From NCBI GenBank assembly GCA_963920635.1, contig OY987307.1:4774001-4838000 (forward strand): DNA of 64,000 nt. Reading direction: 5' to 3'. Positions 33,578 through 45,800 of this stretch are shown here, piece after piece. The translations under genes and the position numbers were made by a program. A model generated the notes under the pieces. It ran no database searches. It saw nothing but the letters and a program-made list of their open reading frames with translations, and had not been told where the DNA came from. This DNA comes from Pseudeuparius sepicola. Taxonomy: Eukaryota; Arthropoda; Insecta; Coleoptera; Anthribidae. How positions within the stretch are numbered: the stretch's first letter is position 1; every line of letters starts with the position of its first letter.

Positions 33578-34272
33578 TATAGTCCAAAGCACGAAAGAAA
33601 ATGTTTCTAAAGAATGCGGGCAGCGTTGCGAGATTTCCTATACGAGTAGTCGTTATTTATTGGCGAATACAAGTTTTATCATATTGAAGCCGAATTTTCA
33701 AACTCTGTTCTCATGGGACCACTTACCCATTTTTGTTTATCATTTATTTTTAACGTGGTGTGATAAAACACCTATTATATTTTTTTCAACATCGTCGCGT
33801 CTACCATCGCCTTTTAAATACAGCAACACAGCACTTCTGCGAAGGAGTCGGCTGACAAAATCAGTTAGCCAACACGTTTTGTGCCTGTTTCTATAGTACA
33901 TAAAGTTAACTGCGTATTTGGGCTACCATACAGACCTAATTTTTTTAGGCCGCTGGCAAGTTTTTTCGGCGGCTCAGAGAGCTCAGTGGCGTTTCGTATG
34001 TTCGGGAGTTAACGTGTGCCAAATGAGTAAACAGGGAAGAACGTTGCATTCTCAAGCACGGGAAATAATTGCCAATGTTATAATATAAGGGTTTGCCTTC
34101 CTCCATAATCTAAGGCATCACCGTTAAGAATAATATTAACAATAAATTAAATAACAATTATATGAAAATTAAGTCAGTGAGTTTGTGAGCTACGCCCCTG
34201 AACTGTGACTAATTCTATAATATTTGCGAGTTCTTCCCCCTTAGCACGCATTCTGCCGTAAAGAGGACTATA
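33578..34272 (+). mobile_element. MITE copy 2 with relic of a transposase start (TATAGTCC ends)
   Basis: Second copy of the 16207-16925 element, lying between KMT5A exon A and the exon-1 array. Same transposase-start relic at 34023. It has small indels and point changes relative to copy 1. Confidence 0.78.
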
Positions 34273-34279
34273 CACATAG

Positions 34280-35405
34280 ACTGTAGCAACCATTGTTAAA
34301 TTCATTATGAAAATTTTATTTAGTTTTTTTATAAATGTTTTATTTAAATTTTAAATCATAAAAACTTCTGGAAACGTAAAAATTTTAAATAAACTTTTCA
34401 TAATAAAACTTGGATTATCTTGTTGACAAGTGTCACAATAATAGACAAAATCAAATGCGCCATCTTGTGGAGAGGGTAAGAAGCCTGTAAGTGGTTGGGA
34501 AGTGTCAATTCGGTAATTAATATATTACAAATATCATTGTGAATAAACACTATTTTGGAATTTCAGTATGATATTATGTTCAAGAATATTTTGTAATGTA
34601 TGCAACATAAATGTAATTTGCGAATAAGATATGTATCTTCCGTCCTTTGGGGAAGAATTGTTTGGATTGTTTCTGTAGCAACGTAAATCAAGAGCATTTT
34701 TTAGGTTATAAAGATAGTCAAGGTCATCAGCTGGCATCACGATATATAAAAAAATGGACATGGGTGGAAGTGTGGGAAAGAATATAGGATATTAAAGATC
34801 CTCACCCAACGATTAAAGTTTTACAGATTAAAATTAATACTGGCGCCTTCATCAGAAGTATAAAATATAGTTTTTTTTACTATTTTAAATCACGATTTTT
34901 GCCTATGCCCATACCAAATAAAATGATAAAATAAACTAGGTAGGTGTACCTAGGTACACTTTTGCTTACTAATTCCACACACTAAACCTTTCGAGTTTCA
35001 CTGACCAGTTTTGGCATGTGGGATTAAGCAAAAGAAGTATTTTCAAGTGCCAAAGGTTCCTGATTCCGAATTTAGGTAGGTAATCACAATTTTATTTCAT
35101 AATTTGGTAAGTATCTTCGATAAGTTATTTCAAGAGAATACACAGAAAATGCAATCATACTTTCAGCTTGTTTTTAATTTAGAAAATATATCCGAACAAT
35201 GGCAAAGGCAAAATCTTCTATGTAGCCTCCGCTCTGCTTTTAATTTACATCTGGCCAATTCCAATAATTTTTTCACCATTAAGGGTTTCCGTAAATTACT
35301 GCAACAGGATTTTCTGCTTTTTATATATCGTCCAAAATTTGTTATTTGTGGCTGTGCACTAGGAAATTTGAGTTAATTTTGTAATCTAAAATATAATATT
35401 ATCTT
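34280..35405. other. Intergenic stretch, no gene recognised
   Basis: Between KMT5A exon A and the array. The missing KMT5A 5' exon may lie here, but no convincing minus-strand coding exon was found. A plus-strand piece (about 35015-35075, KKYFQVPKVPDSEF before GTAGGT) weakly resembles a THAP fragment. Confidence 0.5.
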
Positions 35406-35411
35406 ACTAAG

Positions 35412-35622
35412 TACACTCAGGTGCACAAAAACTGGGCCACCTAATATTTTTTCAAAATCGGTTGTATTTTTTTTCCAGTTTAAACCTGATTTTTAATTGA
35501 TATAAAGGACTTCCTATTCTTGTTTTAATAAACAATAACATAAATAAAGGAAAATAGTATATTGTTGTTCATTTAAAACGAGAATACAAAAATATATAGG
35601 TGGCCCGGTTTTTTGCAGTGTA
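35412..35622. mobile_element. Tc1-like MITE (TACACT ends)
   Basis: 211 bp. Ends TACACTCAGGTGCACAAAAA and the complement GGTTTTTTGCAGTGTA share an inner inverted GGGCCACCTA/TAGGTGGCCC. TA at both borders. Confidence 0.7.
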
Positions 35623-35839
35623 TATAAATAAGGTATATGTAGTTACTTACAGTAACTATTTAGGATATCTACCTTTTATATTATGTGTGTTATTATCTCG
35701 CAGTTGTTACTTTATTGAGTTTAGTCTTCATTTGTTCTACAAGACCTCTGCATTACCATCTCTTATAATAATAACTTTGTAGAACGTTTTGTGATACTGG
35801 AATCATTTTCTCAGTTACTTTTGTTTTTGCTGAAATGCG

Positions 35840-36119
35840 CACCGAACCTTGAACCACATATTAGTGGGGCCAAGGGGATGTTGATCCAGGGTGCCTTTTA
35901 CTCTTTTGAAGAATTTCTAAATTATACCTTTTAACTGCGTAATTTAAAGTTCTTTGTATAAAGTTTTTCTTTACTATATTTTAATCTGTTGTGCATGTAT
36001 CCTAAATGTTGATTGATGCAGCATGTTTCTAGCTTGCATTTTTTGAAATCTTAGACATTATGACGTGTGTAAGTACGACTGTATAAAAACACCAAATAAT
36101 AAATAAATAAATAAATAAA
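35840..36119 (+). repeat. LINE 3' end with (AAATAAAT)n tail
   Basis: GACTGTATAAAAACACCAAA followed by a TAAA tandem tail is the typical 3' terminus of a non-LTR element; the coding part is absent. Confidence 0.55.
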
Positions 36120-36399
36120 GTTTTGTAAAATGCAATCTTTGGTGAGCTGCAACGGATGCTTGCAAGTTTATGTGCATATTTTATAATCTTCTTGAATTAT
36201 TTCGAATTTTAAATGGCAATGTCGTTCTAGTGTCAAATTTTCGTACAGCTTTGATTACTCTCAAAATTTACTTGCAAGCCTATGAGGCAACATCTCACAT
36301 GGTTTTTCTTTACACCAGAATCACTACTTTTATGCAAAACCAATTGAAATTTGATGATGACAATTGATTGCAACAACTCTCCTAATAAAGGAACCCTAT
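36120..36399. other. Unique DNA left of the exon-1 array
   Basis: About 280 bp with no recognised element, ending abruptly where unit 1 of the array begins. If unit 1 is the ancestral promoter copy, this is the native upstream sequence. Confidence 0.5.
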
Positions 36400-36541
36400 G
36401 TTGGCCCAGCCCTGGCTATCTACATCTCCTTCAATCTATGGAATAACGAAAATGACCTATATGGAAAAATACTCCTAATCGACCTGGTCAGAAGCACGAA
36501 GCCCGATCGCCCCCAAAACTAACCGAGAAGAAGAAGAAAAG

Positions 36542-36616
36542 CCTGTCCCCACTTTGAGGTTACGACACGTGTCACCCCGAAGTCTTTCGGCCAGTGGCAG
36601 CATGCCCGCTCCCTAA
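36542..36616 (+). promoter_or_regulatory. Palindromic E-box (GACACGTGTC) and 4-codon upstream ORF, repeated in all 11 units
   Basis: Upstream of each exon-1 ATG is the 10-bp perfect palindrome GACACGTGTC with a CACGTG core (about 65 bp before the ATG). An upstream ATG 27 bp before the main start encodes MPAP and stops at TAA (36602-36616 in unit 1). Both recur in the other ten units. CACGTG is the binding core of bHLH factors (known), and a short upstream ORF could lower initiation at the main ATG (inference). No TATA box was recognised at a consistent distance. Confidence 0.5.
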
Positions 36617-36628
36617 ATCCCCAGCGAG

Positions 36629-36802
36629 ATGGCACAGGGCGACCCCGGACGCGAACTCCGCGAGTACAACGAGCAGATCATCAACTGCCTCAAGGGGCTC
36701 AAGGAGCAGCACGACGAACTGTCCTTCATCATCGACAAGCAGTACGAGGAGAGGCGCAAGATAGAATCGGAGATCGAGAAGCTCACCTACAAGCTGTGCT
36801 TG
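36629..36802 (+). CDS. SSNA1: SSNA1-like exon 1, array copy 1
   Basis: 58 codons from ATG to TTG, then donor GTAATA, phase 0, matching exon 2 at 51435. The product is an N-terminal half coiled coil (starts MAQGDPGREL, ends KLTYKLCL). The ATG is chosen because it is the first in frame, has G at -3 and +4, and opens the conserved segment. Copy 1 alone has His at residue 28 (all others Arg) and GAA for Glu at codon 9 (the others use GAG), so it is the most divergent coding copy and borders unique upstream DNA. High G/C at third positions contrasts with the AT-rich surroundings. Confidence 0.88.
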
Positions 36803-39800
36803 GTAATAACTAGGGGTGCACTCCACGGTGAAATGTGGCATTGATCAAATACCGAATATTCGGCTAACTATTCGTTAATCCCTAAAATTTATAGTATTTT
36901 TATCAAAACGCTTTTTAAGAGCCTTTATGATGATAACTGAACACATCAATAAATAAATGACCCTTAGACAAGGAAATAAAGGAGAATGCATAGAGTAGAG
37001 ATTCGCCAAATATTCCACAGACCGAATAATTCTCCCGAATATTATATATAAACAATGGCTTTTTTAACATTGACCCACTCTGTGGATTTTTTAAGTAGTG
37101 TCAGTGGCAATGTCTTGAAACGCTATGCATAGGTCTTTAATATACTGTTGGCCCAGCTCTGACTATCTACATCTCCTTCAATCTATGGAATAAAGAAAAC
37201 GCCCTATGTGGAAAAATACTCCTAATCACCCTGGTCAGAAGCACGAAGCCCGATCGCCCCCAAAACTAACCGAGAAGAAGAAGAAACGTCTGTCTCCACT
37301 CTGAGGTTACGACACGTGTCACCCCGAAGTCTTTCGGCCAGTGGCAGCATGCCCGCTCCCTAAATCCCCAGCGGGATGGCACAGGGCGACCCCGGACGCG
37401 AGCTCCGCGAGTACAACGAGCAGATCATCAACTGCCTCAAGGGGCTCAAGGAGCAGCGCGACGAACTGTCCTTCATCATCGACAAGCAGTACGAGGAGAG
37501 GCGCAAGATAGAATCGGAGATCGAGAAGCTCACCTACAAGCTGTGCTTGGTAATAACTAGGGGTGCACTCCACGGTGAAATGTGGCATTGATCAAATACC
37601 GAATATTCGGCTAACTATTCGTTAATCCCTAAAATTTATAGTATTTTTATCAAAACGCTTTTTAAGAGCCTTTATGATGATAACTGAACACATCAATAAA
37701 TAAATGACCCTTAGACAAGGAAATAAAGGAGAATGCATAGAGTAGAGATTCGCCAAATATTCCACAGACCGAATAATTCTCCCGAATATTATATATAAAC
37801 AATGGCTTTTTTAACATTGACCCACTCTGTCGATTTTTTAAGTAGTGTCAGTGGCAATCTCTTGAAACGCTATGCATAGGTCTTTAATATACTGTTGGCC
37901 CAGCTCTGACTATCTACATCTCCTTCAATCTATGGAATAAAGAAAACGCCCTATGTGGAAAAATACTCCTAATCACCCTGGTCAGAAGCACGAAGCCCGA
38001 TCGCCCCCAAAACTAACCAAGAAGAAGAAGAAACGTCTGTCTCCACTCTGAGGTTACGACACGTGTCACCCCGAAGTCTTTCAGCCAGTGGCAGCATGCC
38101 CGCTCCCTAAATCCCCAGCGAGATGGCACAGGGCGACCCCGGACGCGAGCTCCGCGAGTACAACGAGCAGATCATCAACTGCCTCAAGGGGCTCAAGGAG
38201 CAGCGCGACGAACTGGCCTTCATCATCGACAAGCAGTACGAGGAGAGGCGCAAGATAGAATCGGAGATCGAGAAGCTCACCTACAAGCTGTGCTTGGTAA
38301 TAACTAGGGGTGCACTCCACGGTGAAATGTGGCATTGATCAAATACCGAATATTCGGCTAACTATTCGTTAATCCCTAAAATTTATAGTATTTTTATCAA
38401 AACGCTTTTTAAGAGCCTTTATGATGATAACTGAACACATCAATAAATAAATGACCCTTAGACAAGGAAATAAAGGAGAATGCATAGAGTAGAGATTCGC
38501 CAAATATTCCACAGACCGAATAATTCTCCCGAATATTATATATAAACAATGGCTTTTTTAACATTGACCCACTCTGTGGATTTTTTAAGTAGTGTCAGTG
38601 GCAATGTCTTGAAACGCTATGCATAGGTCTTTAATATACTGTTGGCCCAGCTCTGACTATCTACATCTCCTTCAATCTATGGAATAAAGAAAACGCCCTA
38701 TGTGGAAAAATACTCCTAATCACCCTGGTCAGAAGCACGAAGCCCGATCGCCCCCAAAACTAACCGAGAAGAAGAAGAAACGTCTGTCTCCACTCTGAGG
38801 TTACGACACGTGTCACCCCGAAGTCTTTCGGCCAGTGGCAGCATGCCCGCTCCCTAAATCCCCAGCGGGATGGCACAGGGCGACCCCGGACGCGAGCTCC
38901 GCGAGTACAACGAGCAGATCATCAACTGCCTCAAGGGGCTCAAGGAGCAGCGCGACGAACTGTCCTTCATCATCGACAAGCAGTACGAGGAGAGGCGCAA
39001 GATAGAATCGGAGATCGAGAAGCTCACCTACAAGCTGTGCTTGGTAATAACTAGGGGTGCACTCCACGGTGAAATGTGGCATTGATCAAATACCGAATAT
39101 TCGGCTAACTATTCGTTAATCCCTAAAATTTATAGTATTTTTATCAAAACGCTTTTTAAGAGCCTTTATGATGATAACTGAACACATCAATAAATAAATG
39201 ACCCTTAGACAAGGAAATAAAGGAGAATGCATAGAGTAGAGATTCGCCAAATATTCCACAGACCGAATAATTCTCCCGAATATTATATATAAACAATGGC
39301 TTTTTTAACATTGACCCACTCTGTCGATTTTTTAAGTAGTGTCAGTGGCAATCTCTTGAAACGCTATGCATAGGTCTTTAATATACTGTTGGCCCAGCTC
39401 TGACTATCTACATCTCCTTCAATCTATGGAATAAAGAAAACGCCCTATGTGGAAAAATACTCCTAATCACCCTGGTCAGAAGCACGAAGCCCGATCGCCC
39501 CCAAAACTAACCAAGAAGAAGAAGAAACGTCTGTCTCCACTCTGAGGTTACGACACGTGTCACCCCGAAGTCTTTCAGCCAGTGGCAGCATGCCCGCTCC
39601 CTAAATCCCCAGCGAGATGGCACAGGGCGACCCCGGACGCGAGCTCCGCGAGTACAACGAGCAGATCATCAACTGCCTCAAGGGGCTCAAGGAGCAGCGC
39701 GACGAACTGGCCTTCATCATCGACAAGCAGTACGAGGAGAGGCGCAAGATAGAATCGGAGATCGAGAAGCTCACCTACAAGCTGTGCTTGGTAATAACTA

Positions 39801-42800
39801 GGGGTGCACTCCACGGTGAAATGTGGCATTGATCAAATACCGAATATTCGGCTAACTATTCGTTAATCCCTAAAATTTATAGTATTTTTATCAAAACGCT
39901 TTTTAAGAGCCTTTATGATGATAACTGAACACATCAATAAATAAATGACCCTTAGACAAGGAAATAAAGGAGAATGCATAGAGTAGAGATTCGCCAAATA
40001 TTCCACAGACCGAATAATTCTCCCGAATATTATATATAAACAATGGCTTTTTTAACATTGACCCACTCTGTCGATTTTTTAAGTAGTGTCAGTGGCAATC
40101 TCTTGAAACGCTATGCATAGGTCTTTAATATACTGTTGGCCCAGCTCTGACTATCTACATCTCCTTCAATCTATGGAATAAAGAAAACGCCCTATGTGGA
40201 AAAATACTCCTAATCACCCTGGTCAGAAGCACGAAGCCCGATCGCCCCCAAAACTAACCAAGAAGAAGAAGAAACGTCTGTCCCCACTTTGAGGTTACGA
40301 CACGTGTCACCCTGAAGTCTTTCGGCCAGTGGCAGCATGCCCGCTCCCTAAATCCCCAGCGAGATGGCACAGGGCGACCCCGGACGCGAGCTCCGCGAGT
40401 ACAACGAGCAGATCATCAACTGCCTCAAGGGGCTCAAGGAGCAGCGCGACGAACTGTCCTTCATCATCGACAAGCAGTACGAGGAGAGGCGCAAGATAGA
40501 ATCAGAGATCGAGAAGCTCACCTACAAGCTGTGCTTGGTAATAACTAGGGGTGCACTCCACGGTGAAATGTGGCATTGATCAAATACCGAATATTCGGCT
40601 AACTATTCGTTAATCCCTAAAATTTATAGTATTTTTATCAAAACGCTTTTTAAGAGCCTTTATGATGATAACTGAACACATCAATAAATAAATGACCCTT
40701 AGACAAGGAAAGAAAGGAGAATGCATAGAGTAGAGATTCGCCAAATATTCCACAGACCGAATAATTCTCCCGAATATTATATATAAACAATGCTTTTTTA
40801 ACATTGACCCACTCTGTCGATTTTTTAAGTAGTGTCAGTGGCAATGTCTTGAAACGCTATGCATAGGTCTTTAATATACTGTTGGCCCAGCTCTGACTAT
40901 CTACATCTCCTTCAATCTATGGAATAAAGAAAACGCCCTATGTGGAAAAATACTCCTAATCACCCTGGTCAGAAGCACAAAGCCCGATCGCCCCCAAAAC
41001 TAACCGAGAAGAAGAAGAAACGTCTGTCCCCACTTTGAGGTTACGACACGTGTCACCCTGAAGTCTTTCGGCCAGTGGCAGCATGCCCGCTCCCTAAATC
41101 CCCAGCGAGATGGCACAGGGCGACCCCGGACGCGAGCTCCGCGAGTACAACGAGCAGATCATCAACTGCCTCAAGGGGCTCAAGGAGCAGCGCGACGAAC
41201 TGTCCTTCATCATCGACAAGCAGTACGAGGAGAGGCGCAAGATAGAATCAGAGATCGAGAAGCTCACCTACAAGCTGTGCTTGGTAATAACTAGGGGTGC
41301 ACTCCACGGTGAAATGTGGCATTGATCAAATACCGAATATTCGGCTAACTATTCGTTAATCCCTAAAATTTATAGTATTTTTATCAAAACGCTTTTTAAG
41401 AGCCTTTATGATGATAACTGAACACATCAATAAATAAATGACCCTTAGACAAGGAAATAAAGGAGAATGCATAGAGTAGAGATTAGCCAAATATTCCACA
41501 GACCGAATAATTCTCCCGAATATTATATATAAACAATGGCTTTTTTAACATTGACCCACTCTGTCGATTTTTTAAGTAGTGTCAGTGGCAATCTCTTGAA
41601 ACGCTATGCATAGGTCTTTAATATACTGTTGGCCCAGCTCTGACTATCTACATCTCCTTCAATCTATGGAATAAAGAAAACGCCCTATGTGGAAAAATAC
41701 TCCTAATCACCCTGGTCAGAAGCACGAAGCCCGATCGCCCCCAAAACTAACCAAGAAGAAGAAGAAACGTCTGTCTCCACTCTGAGGTTACGACACGTGT
41801 CACCCCGAAGTCTTTCAGCCAGTGGCAGCATGCCCGCTCCCTAAATCCCCAGCGAGATGGCACAGGGCGACCCCGGACGCGAGCTCCGCGAGTACAACGA
41901 GCAGATCATCAACTGCCTCAAGGGGCTCAAGGAGCAGCGCGACGAACTGTCCTTCATCATCAACAAGCAGTACGAGGAGAGGCGCAAGATAGAATCAGAG
42001 ATCGAGAAGCTCACCTACAAGCTGTGCTTGGTAATAACTAGGGGTGCACTCCACGGTGAAATGTGGCATTGATCAAATACCGAATATTCGGCTAACTATT
42101 CGTTAATCCCTAAAATTTATAGTATTTTTATCAAAACGCTTTTTAAGAGCCTTTATGATGATAACTGAACACATCAATAAATAAATGACCCTTAGACAAG
42201 GAAATAAAGGAGAATGCATAGAGTAGAGATTAGCCAAATATTCCACAGACCGAATAATTCTCCCGAATATTATATATAAACAATGGCTTTTTTAACATTG
42301 ACCCACTCTGTCGATTTTTTAAGTAGTGTCAGTGGCAATCTCTTGAAACGCTATGCATAGGTCTTTAATATACTGTTGGCCCAGCTCTGACTATCTACAT
42401 CTCCTTCAATCTATGGAATAAAGAAAACGCCCTATGTGGAAAAATACTCCTAATCACCCTGGTCAGAAGCACGAAGCCCGATCGCCCCCAAAACTAACCA
42501 AGAAGAAGAAGAAACGTCTGTCTCCACTCTGAGGTTACGACACGTGTCACCCCGAAGTCTTTCAGCCAGTGGCAGCATGCCCGCTCCCTAAATCCCCAGC
42601 GAGATGGCACAGGGCGACCCCGGACGCGAGCTCCGCGAGTACAACGAGCAGATCATCAACTGCCTCAAGGGGCTCAAGGAGCAGCGCGACGAACTGTCCT
42701 TCATCATCGACAAGCAGTACGAGGAGAGGCGCAAGATAGAATCAGAGATCGAGAAGCTCACCTACAAGCTGTGCTTGGTAATAACTAGGGGTGCACTCCA

Positions 42801-45800
42801 CGGTGAAATGTGGCATTGATCAAATACCGAATATTCGGCTAACTATTCGTTAATCCCTAAAATTTATAGTATTTTTATCAAAACGCTTTTTAAGAGCCTT
42901 TATGATGATAACTGAACACATCAATAAATAAATGACCCTTAGACAAGGAAAGAAAGGAGAATGCATAGAGTAGAGATTCGCCAAATATTCCACAGACCGA
43001 ATAATTCTCCCGAATATTATATATAAACAATGCTTTTTTAACATTGACCCACTCTGTCGATTTTTTAAGTAGTGTCAGTGGCAATGTCTTGAAACGCTAT
43101 GCATAGGTCTTTAATATACTGTTGGCCCAGCTCTGACTATCTACATCTCCTTCAATCTATGGAATAAAGAAAACGCCCTATGTGGAAAAATACTCCTAAT
43201 CACCCTGGTCAGAAGCACGAAGCCCGATCGCCCCCAAAACTAACCAAGAAGAAGAAGAAACGTCTGTCTCCACTCTGAGGTTACGACACGTGTCACCCCG
43301 AAGTCTTTCAGCCAGTGGCAGCATGCCCGCTCCCTAAATCCCCAGCGAGATGGCACAGGGCGACCCCGGACGCGAGCTCCGCGAGTACAACGAGCAGATC
43401 ATCAACTGCCTCAAGGGGCTCAAGGAGCAGCGCGACGAACTGTCCTTCATCATCGACAAGCAGTACGAGGAGAGGCGCAAGATAGAATCAGAGATCGAGA
43501 AGCTCACCTACAAGCTGTGCTTGGTAATAACTAGGGGTGCACTCCACGGTGAAATGTGGCATTGATCAAATACCGAATATTCGGCTAACTATTCGTTAAT
43601 CCCTAAAATTTATAGTATTTTTATCAAAACGCTTTTTAAGAGCCTTTATGATGATAACTGAACACATCAATAAATAAATGACCCTTAGACAAGGAAAGAA
43701 AGGAGAATGCATAGAGTAGAGATTCGCCAAATATTCCACAGACCGAATAATTCTCCCGAATATTATATATAAACAATGCTTTTTTAACATTGACCCACTC
43801 TGTCGATTTTTTAAGTAGTGTCAGTGGCAATGTCTTGAAACGCTATGCATAGGTCTTTAATATACTGTTGGCCCAGCTCTGACTATCTACATCTCCTTCA
43901 ATCTATGGAATAAAGAAAACGCCCTATGTGGAAAAATACCCCTAATCACCCTGGTCAGAAGCACAAAGCCCGATCGCCCCCAAAACTAACCGAGAAGAAG
44001 AAGAAACGTCTGTCCCCACTTTGAGGTTACGACACGTGTCACCCTGAAGTCTTTCGGCCAGTGGCAGCATGCCCGCTCCCTAAATCCCCAGCGAGATGGC
44101 ACAGGGCGACCCCGGACGCGAGCTCCGCGAGTACAACGAGCAGATCATCAACTGCCTCAAGGGGCTCAAGGAGCAGCGCGACGAACTGTCCTTCATCATC
44201 GACAAGCAGTACGAGGAGAGGCGCAAGATAGAATCGGAAATCGAGAAGCTCACCTACAAGCTGTGCTTGGTAATAACTAGGGGTGCACTCCACGGTGAAA
44301 TGTGGCATTGATCAAATACCGAATATTCGGCTAACTATTCGGTTAATCCCTAAAATTTATAGTATTTTTATCAAAACGCTTTTTAAGAGTCTCAATATAT
44401 AAATGACCCTTAGATAAGGAATAAAAGGAGAATCCATAGAGTACCAAATGCCAATACCAAATATTCTGCAGACTGAATAATTGACCCGAATATGCGGCCA
44501 TGTTAGAATATATAGCCGTATCAATGATTTATACCTTCAAAGTCATAACATACGCCCCAATATTCAATGATACGCCTTTACATTACTAATAGGTGGCGGA
44601 CCAGCCTTACATCAAATTTAGAAGTCAAGTGTATGTTAAAGAAATATTATATAAAAAAACTTTTTTATACGATCGTTATAAAAACTATACTTTTTCTAAC
44701 CTTTTTAAATGCCTAAAGTATATCTTTTTTTAACAAGTTAAAAAAACTTACTTTTTCACTCTGAGCAGTTTAGAGTGAAAAAAAGTTAACTTTTTTCACT
44801 CTTAACTTCCTTACTACGTTTACATGGAGTTTGGAATCGAATTCAGTGTAATGCAGTTTGGTGTTTTCATAAATGGTAAATGTGGCGTTAAATCCCGAAA
44901 ATAAGAAAATTTATTTTGAGATTCAAATCAATCTCAAAATCTCTTCATGCGGTTTTCAATAATTCTAGAAACATATTCAAATCGATTTCAATACTATGTG
45001 TAAATGTAGTGAGACCGCGATCTAAATATTATAATCCTCGTAATTGAAAACCATAGTGCATTTATATGACCTTTAGTATATAACACAAAAATCCCATCCC
45101 AAATATTTCAATGTTTAAGCACGATCGTATAAAAAATAATGTATGAAACTCATGCATAAAGTGTCTTTTTTTCATTCATGGGATTGCAACTTTCCCATTC
45201 ATGAAAAAAAGTACTACTTTATGCACTTGTTGCATAAATAACTATTTAAATCGTTAAATTCAACGCCGAATTGTGAATTGAAATCAATAATCTTGTCGCG
45301 CGAAATGTTCATAAAAGTACATACCAATTATTTTTATTGGGCAGTGACTGGTTGATAAGCAAGTACGTGTATTTTCTTTACAATAATTCCTGCGACAAGC
45401 TTTTTGCATATCAACCAATCACTGCCCAATAAAATTATTTAGTACGTATTTATGAACATTTCGCGCGACTAGCTTTTTGATTTCAAAAAGCTTGCCGCTA
45501 TTTGGCATTGAATTACCTTAACGAAAACCTAAACTTATTTTATCCGTTTTAGTACATCATGGCTTAAATAAAAGCTTGTTTTTAAAAAGGTTTTTTTTAT
45601 TATTGTATTTTGTTATATTTAGTAGTTTTTGTTTCCCATATCACAAGGATGGTAAAGAAATGCCATCCTGAGGCATTCGCTATATTGGATTTAATACAAG
45701 TCACTCGCCTTGTATTTTTCTACTTCTCAAACCCTTTCGTTCAATACCCATGTCAAGGAGGTTGTGATTTTGGAATGAAATAGGTAATTCGCCATCTTGT

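Larger units (their letters stand above)
36400..44500 (+). repeat. Tandem array of 747-bp units, each carrying the SSNA1-like first exon
   Basis: Eleven head-to-tail units. The start codons lie at 36629, 37376, 38123, 38870, 39617, 40364, 41110, 41857, 42604, 43350 and 44096, so the period is 747 bp (746 in units carrying a one-base deletion in a T-run). Each unit holds about 229 bp of upstream sequence, a 174-bp coding exon, a GTAATA donor and about 340 bp of intron start. Unit 1 begins abruptly at TGTTGGCCCAGC, and unit 11 keeps a diverged tail (lacking about 30 bp around 44390). Unit 11's tail may therefore represent the ancestral intron, and unit 1's left flank the ancestral upstream DNA. 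Point differences are few and shared in mosaic patterns. Confidence 0.97.

Noticed and set aside
36572..39829. Antisense open frames of 84-89 codons across the exon-1 copies (minus strand)
   Set aside because: They mirror the GC-rich coding exon, have no known motif, and their length varies with silent changes on the plus strand; they are shadows of the sense frame.
36618..44100. Array units splicing to each other to make a repetitive coiled-coil protein
   Set aside because: The only AG near each ATG (CCCCAG) lies four bases before it, so joining the phase-0 donor to it would shift the frame; no in-frame concatemer is possible by that route.
36400..44500. CRISPR-like or satellite interpretation of the array
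   Set aside because: Units are 747 bp, carry a spliceable coding exon in phase with exon 2 and contain no spacer variation; the genome is eukaryotic.
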